A DNA stretch of 62,986 bases. Origin: Tissierellia bacterium. Lineage in GTDB: Bacteria; Bacillota; Clostridia; Peptostreptococcales; Acidaminobacteraceae. Below, one piece after another: positions 1 through 7,734 of the stretch. The stretch is from contig JAAYOV010000021.1 of the NCBI GenBank assembly GCA_012520095.1, positions 1 to 62,986 on the forward strand. Direction: 5' to 3'. The notes below the pieces were generated by a model. The model did no database searches. It had not been told where the DNA came from and was given only the letters and a program-made list of their open reading frames with translations. A program made the translations under genes and the position numbers. Every line of letters starts with the position of its first letter. Positions within the stretch are counted from its first letter, which is position 1.

Positions 1-51
1 TCTCTTTTCACGATGCTCAATTTTGAACCTTCTGTAAAATGATGCATGTAA

Positions 52-319
52 TTACTGTGAGCGGAAGAAAACCCGCAGTAGCTCCACTTCCATGTTGACT
101 CGCTTGTTCTTATACTTGTATCCTGCAATATCTAAACAGGCTTGTGACTTTGCTTTTTCGAGATGCTTTACACAGCATTCCTGCACTCTTGCTTCAGTAG
201 TTCCTTTTTACTTCCTTTTTTCCTATGCCAAGCTACTCGTAAATCTCCCGCTGCGTAATACCTGCTTCCCTCATTTGCTTTACTACCGGCAGCATTCTCG
301 GATCTTTTCGTGTTTTCCG
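52..319 (-). pseudogene. Remnant of an IS3-type transposase orfA
   Basis: Read on the minus strand, this stretch gives a recognisable but broken helix-turn-helix transposase subunit. The first part, from 319 downward, reads as a basic segment followed by PVVKQMREAGITQREIYE and then a stop. After a frame change the rest reads CLDIAGYKYKNKRVNMEVE followed by LLRVFF, the leucine-zipper-like end typical of IS3-family OrfA. A stop codon at 322..320 lies directly ahead of the frame, and there is at least one internal stop and one frameshift, so no product is expected. I saw no orfB in the window. The assignment rests on similarity to the pattern of short clostridial OrfA proteins and is an inference. 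Confidence 0.5.
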
Positions 320-331
320 CTACAATAATAG

Positions 332-366
332 CCCCTATGTAGTACTTCCCTTTTCCTACATAGGGG
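332..366. repeat. Perfect 11-bp inverted repeat next to the transposase remnant
   Basis: CCCCTATGTAG (332-342) is repeated inverted as CTACATAGGGG (356-366) around a 13-base spacer. No run of T follows on either strand, so it is not a clear terminator. Its position beside the transposase remnant fits a leftover of the element, but this is a guess. Confidence 0.45.
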
Positions 367-439
367 GTGTTGTGTCTGTTATCTGTTTTTACTTATCACG
401 GGATGTTTGTACGTCATATATGCGTACACGAACATAAAC

Positions 440-487
440 TAATAGAGAAAGGATGGGGCATCGATATGATTTTTGGACGCCCCATCC
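440..487 (-). terminator. Terminator of the metF operon
   Basis: On the minus strand GGATGGGGC pairs with GCCCCATCC (arms at 479-487 and 451-459, loop of 19) and is followed by TTTCTCTATT. It lies about 20 bases beyond the metF stop codon. Confidence 0.65.
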
Positions 488-508
488 CACTTGTTAGTCT
501 ATATGAGC

Positions 509-1387
509 TTAAATACCTGCCTGGGCGAGAAGATCGGGTACCTTGGACTCCCAACCCAGAGCCATGATGTGCACGCCCTGACAATAGGGGCGACATTCAC
601 GAATGATGCGGGCGGCTATCTCGACGCCGGTAATGCCGGCCTTTGTCTTTTCCTTATCAGCCCTCAGCTCATCGATGAGGGGATCGGGAACATTGATACC
701 GGCGATGTTGTCATTCATAAACTTCACCATCCCCACGGATTTTGGGATAATGACACCCAGCATGACCGGCACGCCGAACTGCTTTGCCTTCTCCATGAAT
801 TGGATAAACTTCTCCGGCTCAAATACTGCCTGCGTCTGGAAATACTCCGCACCGGCCTTGATTTTCAGCTCCATCTTTGCAAGCTGCACATCCACGGAAT
901 CGCTGCAAGCGGAGACAACAGCACCTTTAGCAAAACTGGGGGGCGGTCCGTCTAGGGGATTTCCGGCGAGATCCGATCCCTGCTCCAGAGTTTTAACGGT
1001 GTGAAGGAGGGACACGGAGTCTAGGTCGAAGACGGGCTTTGACTGGGGGTGATCTCCCAGGGTTGTGTGATCGCCTGTGAGAAGCAGCAAATTCTCAATC
1101 CCAAACATGGCGGCGCTCAAAAGATCGGACTGGAGAGCCAAGCGGTTGCGGTCACGGCAGGTGAGTTGGAAAATTGGGGTAAGCCCCTCATCCTTCAACG
1201 CCTTACACGTCGCAAGTGAGCCAAGGCGCATCACGGAGGATTGATTATCCGTTACGTTCACCGCCGTAATATCCTTCAGGTATGTTTTTGCCTCTTCCAG
1301 GAGGTGTTCTATGTGAAAACCCTTTGGAGGCCCGACTTCTGCCGTTACAGGAAACTCGCCGCGTTTAAATAGCTCAGTAATTTTCAT
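509..1387 (-). CDS. metF: Methylenetetrahydrofolate reductase, catalytic subunit
   Basis: MetF reduces 5,10-methylene-tetrahydrofolate to 5-methyl-tetrahydrofolate in the cytoplasm, using a flavin in a TIM barrel. The 292-residue protein has the family pattern: VTAEVGPPKG near the N-terminus, AVNVTDNQSS, FQLTCRDRNR, LLLTGD near residue 100, and a conserved middle with QTQAVFEPEKF. The length fits the short bacterial form without a regulatory domain. It is the last gene of a minus-strand operon behind rnfC and metV, with a 53-base gap from metV. The start ATG has TAGGAG nine bases upstream. That neighbourhood matches the MetF-MetV-RnfC type of reductase known from acetogens, where RnfC brings electrons from NADH. 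The family call is firm; the complex is inferred from gene order. Confidence 0.93.
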   Translation of the reverse strand: MKITELFKRGEFPVTAEVGPPKGFHIEHLLEEAKTYLKDITAVNVTDNQSSVMRLGSLATCKALKDEGLTPIFQLTCRDRNRLALQSDLLSAAMFGIENLLLLTGDHTTLGDHPQSKPVFDLDSVSLLHTVKTLEQGSDLAGNPLDGPPPSFAKGAVVSACSDSVDVQLAKMELKIKAGAEYFQTQAVFEPEKFIQFMEKAKQFGVPVMLGVIIPKSVGMVKFMNDNIAGINVPDPLIDELRADKEKTKAGITGVEIAARIIRECRPYCQGVHIMALGWESKVPDLLAQAGI

Positions 1388-1440
1388 TTTTCATTGCTCC
1401 TAACCATTTATCATCTTATATTCGCCCGGAAAAAATCCGG

Positions 1441-2058
1441 TTACTTAGTCTCATCGCCGGGTACCGCATAGTTGCGGACCTTTGTGGGGTAGCGGAGGAT
1501 ATCCAACCGGCCAAGCATCTCAAGCCGCCTATAAATCCGCTCCCAACCACACTCCATGTCCTTATTCACTTCACACATGCCGTTTTTTGAGCCACCACAC
1601 TGACCGTTGACCAGGCTCTTGGAGCATGCCGTGATGGGGCAGATGCCTCCTGTATAGTTCAGATAACACTCCCCACACTGGGCACAGTCGTACTCCATGG
1701 GGGTGACGCCTTGAAACCCGGGTAGTGGGTACGTATCGCAACCCGCGCCCACCGTTTTTTCCTCAAAAAGCCCGGCAACGGTTTGTACGCCCACGCCACA
1801 GGAGAAGACAAGCACGCTATCAGCCTCTTCAATTCTGTCCATATATTTTTCGAAGCGCGCCTTTAAATTATCAGGATTGCATATGTAGTCGGACTCGATG
1901 AGTGCGGTGACGTCTATGCCGGTTAGTTCCTTCTGAAGGGCCAGCGCTTCCTCTTCCGGGAAGTAGACCTCCTGACAGCCTTTGCAGTTGATGATGACGG
2001 TTTTTCCCTTTGCAAGCGCTTCAATGGCGTCTTTTGACTTGAGTTGGGTAATGAGCAT
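1441..2058 (-). CDS. metV: Zinc-binding MTHFR partner subunit MetV
   Basis: A 205-residue protein of the family that accompanies MetF in acetogens and other anaerobes (methylene-tetrahydrofolate reductase C-terminal, zinc-binding family). The N-terminal half is a small alpha/beta domain with VFSCGVGVQTVAGLF; the C-terminal half is cysteine-rich, with CAQCGECYLNYTGGICPITA followed by NGQCGGSKNGMCEV and CGW, suited to binding zinc or an iron-sulfur cluster. It starts one base after the rnfC stop; GGGAGG about ten bases upstream lies inside the rnfC end. The same domain is repeated at the N-terminus of the upstream RnfC protein, so this locus carries two diverged copies. MetV is thought to link MetF to its electron-donating partner; it is not itself catalytic as far as known. 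Confidence 0.88.
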   Translation of the reverse strand: MLITQLKSKDAIEALAKGKTVIINCKGCQEVYFPEEEALALQKELTGIDVTALIESDYICNPDNLKARFEKYMDRIEEADSVLVFSCGVGVQTVAGLFEEKTVGAGCDTYPLPGFQGVTPMEYDCAQCGECYLNYTGGICPITACSKSLVNGQCGGSKNGMCEVNKDMECGWERIYRRLEMLGRLDILRYPTKVRNYAVPGDETK

Positions 2059-2059
2059 A

Positions 2060-4024
2060 TTATTTACCCTCCCTTATAGCAGTTTTTCCGGTTTTAATTC
2101 TGCTCATGAGCGGAATCTTGGAGGAGCAGACGAATTCACAGCATCGACACTCAATACAATCCATAACATTCTTCTCTTTCATGCCTTCCCAGTTCTCTTC
2201 CTTGCAGTATTTTGTGAAGTAGAGCGGGCTGAGTTCCATGGGGCAGACATCAACGCAGCGTCCACACTTGATGCATTCGGACTCTTCAGAATCCACTGTT
2301 TCAATGGCGATGATGCCGTTGGTGCCCTTAATAATCGGTACATTCAAGTTCTTGATGCCAAAGCCCATCATGGGGCCACCCAACTTGATCTCCGTGTCAT
2401 CTCCAATTGTGCCACCACAGTAATCGACGATGTCCTGCACGTTGGTTCCGATTTTTACGATGAAGTTGCCCGGCTTCTTAATCCTCTCACCCGTCACCGT
2501 AATGACACGCTCAACGAGCGGAATGCCGGTGACAATGGCATCGGAGACAGCCTTTGCGGTGCTGACGTTACTGACGATGACACCCACATCCAAGGGAAGT
2601 CCCCCGCTGGGAACCTGACGGCCCAGGGTGCGCTTAATGAGCATTTTTTCAGCGCCTTGGGGATACTTTGTCTTGGCGACGACAACCTCGATGTTATCAA
2701 GCCCTGCAACCTTGGTCTCTAAAAGTTCAATGGCGTCGGGCTTATTGTCCTCAATAACGATCATGCCTTTTTCTGCGTTCACCGTCTTAAGCAGTACTTT
2801 TAGACCGTAGATTACATCATCAGCATACTCAAGGAGCACCCGGTGATCTGCGGTGAGCATAGGTTCACACTCACAGCCATTGAGAAGAACCGTGTCGATG
2901 GGTTTTGAAACCTTCAGCTTGACGGCAGTAGGAAAACCGGCGCCACCCATACCTACAATGCCCTTTTCCCGCACCAGATCAAGGATTTCATCCGTTGTGA
3001 GGTTTTCCGGGTCAGCACAGGGTTGCACGGACTCATGAAGAGTGTTTTTCCCGTCGGACTCAATGACGACGGACAGAACATCCACTTCTAATGTGGGATG
3101 CAACCGCGGTTCAACCGCCGTCACTGTACCACTGACACTGGAATGGATTGGGCTACTGACAAAGCCGGCTGCCTCGCCAATCTTCTGGCCGACTTTTACT
3201 TTGTCCCCGGGAACAACAATTGCCGTCGCCGGCGCGCCTGTATGCTGCGAGAGAGGAATGACGACGGTTCCCGGATCAGGAAAGCGCACGAGGGCGAGGT
3301 GTTCAGTAAGCTCCTTGTGCTCCGTAGGATGAATGCCGCCAAAATAGCCTTCAAACCGCTTTTCGCGGATCGATTTGACATACTGATTGATCAAGTTGAA
3401 ATTTACCTTGGAATAATCGCGAATCTGAACCGGCTGGCTAATCAGTTCCTCTGTTCGGCCCTGGCCATCCATTCTTTTATAGATGTTCTGCCAGGCGCAT
3501 TCCCGATTCACATCCACCTCGCACTTGCCGTTTTTCGCGCCACCGCACTGCCCGTTGATGAGGCTTTTCGCGCAGTCCACGATGGGGCAAATGCCACCGG
3601 TGAGGTTCAGATAGCACTGTCCGCACGCATCGCAACGGAGGTTCGTAAGAGCCATGCCGTGTTGCCCGTCATAGCTGATGGAATCGCTCGCAGCAAAAAT
3701 GAGACGATCAGAAAGTTCGGCTACCGTCTGGATGCCCAAGCCGCAGGAGATCACAAATACGTTTTCTGCATCCGCCGGGAGCTGCTCATCCAGCTGTCTC
3801 TGCGTCAGGACCTTGTTACACAGGAAGTCAATCCTTGCAGAACCGGAAACCTTTTTCCCTTGCTCTTTTACAAATTGCTCCAACTCAGCGCACTCGGGCT
3901 CGTCCACTGTTTTAAACTCCTTGAAACACTTGTTACAGGCAACAATGAAAATGCTCTCCTTGTCTTCCAGTAGCGGAGCCAGTTCTTCCTTGCTTTTTAG
4001 TCTAAACTTGGTATAATCCTCCAA
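2060..4024 (-). CDS. rnfC2: MetV-like/RnfC fusion, electron-input subunit of MTHFR
   Basis: The 654-residue protein has two parts. Residues 1 to about 205 repeat the MetV fold, with VISCGLGIQTVAELS and a C-terminal cysteine set (CDACGQCYLNLTGGICPIVD, then NGQCGGAKNGKCEV). Residues about 225-654 are a complete RnfC: FGGIHPTEHKE, the glycine-rich VGMGGAGFPTAVKL expected at the NADH/FMN site, NGCECEP, and two ferredoxin motifs at Cys584-587-590-594 and Cys623-626-629-633. Membrane Rnf partners (RnfA, B, D, E, G) are absent, so this is a soluble RnfC working with MetF and MetV. In that role it would take electrons from NADH and hand them to MetF. It is the first gene of the operon. Confidence 0.88.
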   Translation of the reverse strand: MEDYTKFRLKSKEELAPLLEDKESIFIVACNKCFKEFKTVDEPECAELEQFVKEQGKKVSGSARIDFLCNKVLTQRQLDEQLPADAENVFVISCGLGIQTVAELSDRLIFAASDSISYDGQHGMALTNLRCDACGQCYLNLTGGICPIVDCAKSLINGQCGGAKNGKCEVDVNRECAWQNIYKRMDGQGRTEELISQPVQIRDYSKVNFNLINQYVKSIREKRFEGYFGGIHPTEHKELTEHLALVRFPDPGTVVIPLSQHTGAPATAIVVPGDKVKVGQKIGEAAGFVSSPIHSSVSGTVTAVEPRLHPTLEVDVLSVVIESDGKNTLHESVQPCADPENLTTDEILDLVREKGIVGMGGAGFPTAVKLKVSKPIDTVLLNGCECEPMLTADHRVLLEYADDVIYGLKVLLKTVNAEKGMIVIEDNKPDAIELLETKVAGLDNIEVVVAKTKYPQGAEKMLIKRTLGRQVPSGGLPLDVGVIVSNVSTAKAVSDAIVTGIPLVERVITVTGERIKKPGNFIVKIGTNVQDIVDYCGGTIGDDTEIKLGGPMMGFGIKNLNVPIIKGTNGIIAIETVDSEESECIKCGRCVDVCPMELSPLYFTKYCKEENWEGMKEKNVMDCIECRCCEFVCSSKIPLMSRIKTGKTAIREGK

Positions 4025-4303
4025 TTCTTTTGCCCCCTAACTTATTTTACAGATATCATTGTTGTGACTTGAGTGAGTGACGTTTCTGAAACCTGCGTAT
4101 ACAGATTAGTAGTCATACTAAAAACACGAGTTTTCCGACATGCGTTCGTTTTTGTCAACTGCGATAAACGTTAAATCATTGCGAGTCGCTTCGTTTGATA
4201 TTGAGTTTCACAGGAATTTTCACCTTTCCAGTCTGAAATTTGTCGTGTCATAATGTGACGCACTAATTACAGTTCCGAGGTTTTAGCCTTTAATATTTGT
4301 CTA

Positions 4304-4356
4304 ATTATATCAGAAATGTTCCGATGAATCGACACTTTTTGTTAAAATAGTGTCGA
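4304..4356 (-). promoter_or_regulatory. Probable promoter with operator-like inverted repeat for rnfC-metV-metF
   Basis: On the minus strand an extended -10, TGATATAAT, has its TATAAT at 4309..4304. Seventeen bases further up, TCGATT (weak -35) overlaps one arm of a perfect 8-bp inverted repeat, TCGACACT (4329-4336) and AGTGTCGA (4349-4356), spaced by 12 bases. The overlap suggests a regulator site. Inferred from sequence pattern only. Confidence 0.4.
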
Positions 4357-4760
4357 CAATTTAATAATCTTTCTTGAAGAGAGAAAAAACTGCCAACCTG
4401 AATTTCAGCGGGCGCACCGATTTTGCTCCTTTAAACCGCTAATTTCCCTGATGTTTTTTGAAAAATTCACGAGGCTTTCATAAATATAATTTGAAAAGAG
4501 TCTTAAACTTCAGGAGGCTCTTCGTAGGGGCGCATACACTTTTGACACCTCACAACTGCAATGGAGGATATAGACAAAACGACTGATCCAATAATGGGAA
4601 CGCACAATCAACCAACTAGTAATATATTTCACAGAGGCCTATTTACATCGATTTCTTCTGCATCGATCTGTTATAGTAAGCCGTTAAAAATATTACTGTG
4701 AGGCAAATTTCTCAAAAACCTGCGAAAATCTAGAGTTTAAGACAGAATTACAGAATAAAA

Positions 4761-4820
4761 AGAGAAAAGGAGAAGTAGTGTGAAATAAAAAACAATCTGT
4801 CCTACAAACACTGCTTCTCC
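4761..4820 (-). terminator. Terminator of the SBP-VWA/telA operon
   Basis: On the minus strand GGAGAAGCAGTGT (4820..4808) pairs with ACACTACTTCTCC (4781..4769), with one G-T pair, and is followed by TTTTCTCTTTTTATT. It lies 75 bases past the telA stop. Confidence 0.75.
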
Positions 4821-4895
4821 CAACTTAGCTCTCGAACTCTTTCGACGGTTTCATCATCGGGAGCTTGACAGCTGCAACATCATAGTATTTAAAAG

Positions 4896-6053
4896 CTATC
4901 TCTGTCTGGCGGCAAGTAGAGAATCTTTCAATTCTCCTTCAATTAACATAAGTTCTTCTTCGGCCTTTTCGCGTCTCGCTCGACCTTCCTGCTGTATTTT
5001 AATCGTTTCGTTTATAGTATCTATCAAGTCTTTATTAACTTGTTTCAGCGTTTCTATTTCAATTATGCCTCTCTCTAATTCTTTTGCTACTTCTATAGTG
5101 TTTTGTTTCAATTTTTCTGAATTTTTCAGCAGCAGCTGGTTGGTGGTGTCGCTTACTTCTTTTTGAAGCTTGAGGGCGGATTCCTGACGCGCAAGCCCTA
5201 GAGCGATAACGATCTGGCTCTTCCATAAAGGTATGGTATTGAGTATCGCTGTCTGAATCTTATCTACAAGCAATTTGTCATTATTTTGTATAAGCTTTAT
5301 CTGCGGCGCCGTTTGAATGCTCATGGTTTTGGAGAGTTTAAGATCGTGTATCTTTTTCTCAAATCGGTTGACAGTATCTTCAAAATCCGACACGAGTTGA
5401 GCTGACATATGATTGTCAGATTCAGCGGCTTCCTGCCTGATTCTGGGAATCGTTATAGTTCTTGTTTCATCAATAATTTCTTCACCGGCTCTTATATACA
5501 ATTGTAAATCATTGAAGTATTCTAAATTTTTGGCATAAAGCTCATCAAACATCATAATATCCTTAAGCATTTGAATTCTTGCTTTATCAAGCTGCCCCTC
5601 TATCCTGTCTATTTGAACTTCTACATTTTCGTATTTCGTCTTAAATCTTTCAATCTTTTTGCTGATGGAGGAGATAAAAGGTATGTTTGACAGTAAACCC
5701 TTGGACTCTCCCAGTTCATCAATCTCCAAGCCCTTAACATTTACAAGTAAATCTGACAAAAGAACGCCGACTTCTCCTGTATCCTTATTCTTAATCTTAT
5801 TTAGTATGGTGTCGGAAAAGTCGGAAAGTTTTCTCTGTGCACCGACTCCGAACGTTACAGTCTGGTTGGAGTCGAGTAAATCAAGCTCATGTTTAATTTC
5901 GTCCACTCTTTGTCGCTGTTCAGGCTTTAGTTCTTCTTTCTCGATGACCGCAAGCTCATTTTTAACTTCCTCTACTACCGTGTCTGCATCCTGAGTCGGT
6001 TGCAAATTCTTACCTGAGTTTCTATATAGATCATCTAACGTTATACTTGACAT
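4896..6053 (-). CDS. TelA-family (toxic anion resistance) protein
   Basis: A 385-residue soluble, highly helical protein of the TelA/KlaA family, once named for tellurite resistance and now seen mostly in stress and envelope-linked gene clusters. Family marks are the middle SNIPFISSISKKIERFKTKY, followed by a long coiled-coil stretch (about residues 120-380) including LYAKNLEYFNDLQLYIRAGE, and PLWKSQIVIALGLARQESAL near residue 280. There is no signal peptide. It is the last of four closely packed genes; the gap from the preceding binding protein is nine bases and TTAGGAGG precedes the ATG. XpaC-like and TelA-like proteins are known neighbours. The biochemical role of the family is not settled, so none is claimed here. 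Confidence 0.85.
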   Translation of the reverse strand: MSSITLDDLYRNSGKNLQPTQDADTVVEEVKNELAVIEKEELKPEQRQRVDEIKHELDLLDSNQTVTFGVGAQRKLSDFSDTILNKIKNKDTGEVGVLLSDLLVNVKGLEIDELGESKGLLSNIPFISSISKKIERFKTKYENVEVQIDRIEGQLDKARIQMLKDIMMFDELYAKNLEYFNDLQLYIRAGEEIIDETRTITIPRIRQEAAESDNHMSAQLVSDFEDTVNRFEKKIHDLKLSKTMSIQTAPQIKLIQNNDKLLVDKIQTAILNTIPLWKSQIVIALGLARQESALKLQKEVSDTTNQLLLKNSEKLKQNTIEVAKELERGIIEIETLKQVNKDLIDTINETIKIQQEGRARREKAEEELMLIEGELKDSLLAARQR

Positions 6054-6062
6054 CTTTTCCTC

Positions 6063-7121
6063 CTAATTTGAAAGTTCTTTTACAATGATTTCCATCGTTC
6101 TAAAATCAGGCATAGGCATAACGCCTGTTACCTGCGATAAGACACCGTTTACTCCGAAAACACCCGTTTCTTCTTGGGTGGCGGAAATTCCTGTCCTGAA
6201 TCCGTGATCCTTCCATGCTATATCCTGAATCACGGGATCCATAAGCGCATCTATGGCATAATCTCCTTTATCGTCTAAAGCAATCATCACGTGGGACGAG
6301 TATACGGTAGGCGTCGGATAGATTATGCATAGGTTGTCACCCACTTTTTCCCAGATATCGGGATTCGTAACCGCAAACTCCAAAATCTGATTTTCATAGG
6401 CTGCTATCATGGGATACGCGCCGACACCCATTTTTAAAAACTGATCAAATAGATCCGCTGAAGAAGTGTCCATATACCCCATTCTTTTAAAAAACTCTTT
6501 TAAATCAGGCAAAACTTTATAGACAGATGTAGAATCTACCACTCTGCCGCCGTTCATGGCATTGGCTATAAGACCTGCAAACATATTGCCTGAATTCGAC
6601 TTGGTCGGATCCGTAGTCTTAACCGATATCGAGCCGTAAAGTTGGGGTAGGCCTATATCAGCCCACGTTTTCCCTTCTTTGACCGCCTCTGCAAATTTAT
6701 CCATATCCATAAAATAAGAGCCGTTCGATTCAGAAACGATACCGGCTGTTTGTAAGCTGTCTCTGACTAATGCATAGGTATAAATAACCAGCGGCGTATT
6801 TAATACGATTTCGGACCTCATCGGGGAACCTATTTCCGCTTTATATAATTCCAAAGCTGTCTGCGAAGCCGGAAAAAGATAACTCATACCCTCTTTGTCG
6901 GCTTTTACCATATCCAATGAGCCTGCTTTTCTGTAGTTCAGTTCCAGGGAGAACTTTTTTGCCATTTCTCTCTTAAAGTTCTCATCCTCAAAGAGACCGA
7001 TCTTTTCTCCGCCAAGATAGCCGTTAATTTGATCCACAGGTTTTGGCCCCATTGCAAAATACCCTATTACTGCCACCATCACTATAATGAGTATGCCAAA
7101 CCCTATCCACTTTGATTTCAT
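6063..7121 (-). CDS. Membrane-anchored extracellular solute-binding-like protein
   Basis: 352 residues: an N-terminal membrane anchor (about residues 5-24, WIGFGILIIVMVAVIGYFAM) without a lipobox cysteine, then a periplasmic-binding-protein fold of the molybdate/sulfate-like class. The segment TTDPTKSNSGNMFAGLIANA matches the TxxxSNSG element also found in the upstream VWA fusion (TSATQSNSGAGAYLGFLSG), so the two binding domains are probably paralogous. No permease or ATPase gene is nearby, so a sensor or scaffold role is as likely as transport. The ATG follows xpaC with no gap; GGAGGAATAA in the end of xpaC is the ribosome site. I do not know the ligand. Confidence 0.7.
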   Translation of the reverse strand: MKSKWIGFGILIIVMVAVIGYFAMGPKPVDQINGYLGGEKIGLFEDENFKREMAKKFSLELNYRKAGSLDMVKADKEGMSYLFPASQTALELYKAEIGSPMRSEIVLNTPLVIYTYALVRDSLQTAGIVSESNGSYFMDMDKFAEAVKEGKTWADIGLPQLYGSISVKTTDPTKSNSGNMFAGLIANAMNGGRVVDSTSVYKVLPDLKEFFKRMGYMDTSSADLFDQFLKMGVGAYPMIAAYENQILEFAVTNPDIWEKVGDNLCIIYPTPTVYSSHVMIALDDKGDYAIDALMDPVIQDIAWKDHGFRTGISATQEETGVFGVNGVLSQVTGVMPMPDFRTMEIIVKELSN

Positions 7122-7724
7122 TTATTCCTCCGATCTTAAAGTCTGTTCCAAGACTTTAACATCTGTTGTAATATCCATAATTTCTCCCTGCATCAATCTC
7201 TCATATTGCTGATCAAATGCCTTTGTGAGCACCGTGAGACCGTTTAGAATATCGGCTTTCGCCTTTTCAACAGACTCTCCTTTCACTCTTGAAATAATTA
7301 GTTTTTGATATTTGATCAGAAGGCTCGCCGCCGTATCTAAATAATAATTTATAAATCTTCTCGCAAGACCGATTTTATCGGGGTTTTTTTGCAAGTGTTC
7401 AAATATGGATATGCCGGATTGGTATAACTGTAAAGCCAGTTCTCGAACCGAGTTGTCTTGAATTTTTCTGCCGGTCGTTTCCAAAACCTCCAAGTCCTCA
7501 TAGGCATCTTTCATAAGGGATTTCATCTCCTCTCCCTTTACATCGCTCAACTTGAGGGAACCTATCTTTATCACGGGTTTTGAAACCATATAAACTCCCA
7601 CATAGACGGCTATAGGAATCAGGATAATCATCGGAAGCGGCATAGCGAAAAACAAGGTCAAAGCAAAAGCCGCCAACCCCCCTAACAAACTTTTTATTGT
7701 GCGTAATAATTCATTATTTTTCAT
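7122..7724 (-). CDS. XpaC-like membrane protein
   Basis: A 200-residue protein resembling the XpaC family (annotated as 5-bromo-4-chloroindolyl phosphate hydrolysis protein; true function unknown). It has two hydrophobic segments near the N-terminus (about residues 12-45, with FALTLFFAMPLPMIILIPIA), then a helical cytoplasmic part of about 145 residues. In Bacilli and Clostridia xpaC is often next to telA, as here. A GTG six bases upstream (7730) is also open, but AAGGTG just ahead of the ATG at 7724 favours the ATG. It starts ten bases after the stop of the VWA gene and ends directly against the next start codon. Confidence 0.7.
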   Translation of the reverse strand: MKNNELLRTIKSLLGGLAAFALTLFFAMPLPMIILIPIAVYVGVYMVSKPVIKIGSLKLSDVKGEEMKSLMKDAYEDLEVLETTGRKIQDNSVRELALQLYQSGISIFEHLQKNPDKIGLARRFINYYLDTAASLLIKYQKLIISRVKGESVEKAKADILNGLTVLTKAFDQQYERLMQGEIMDITTDVKVLEQTLRSEE

Positions 7725-7734
7725 AGACACCTTG

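Larger units (their letters stand above)
4025..4895. other. Intergenic region of 871 bases
   Basis: This stretch holds no convincing gene. At the low end it contains the probable promoter of the rnfC-metV-metF operon with an inverted repeat (4304-4356), leaving about 270 bases of untranslated leader ahead of rnfC in which I recognise no known riboswitch. At the high end is the terminator of the telA operon (4761-4820). The part between, about 4360-4760, is A/T-rich and shows only short frames. Confidence 0.6.

Noticed and set aside
92-328. Plus-strand frame of 78 codons at the left edge
   Set aside because: It is antisense to the transposase remnant, has no ribosome site and an unlikely, cysteine-rich composition.
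3098-3973. Plus-strand frame of 291 codons inside rnfC2
   Set aside because: Antisense to a protein with complete RnfC and MetV motifs; composition is that of a shadow frame.
4025-4297. Riboswitch in the rnfC2 leader, because GGAAAGGTGAAAATTCC recalls part of the cobalamin core
   Set aside because: No B12 box, closing stem or terminator follows; the match is too short to support a call.
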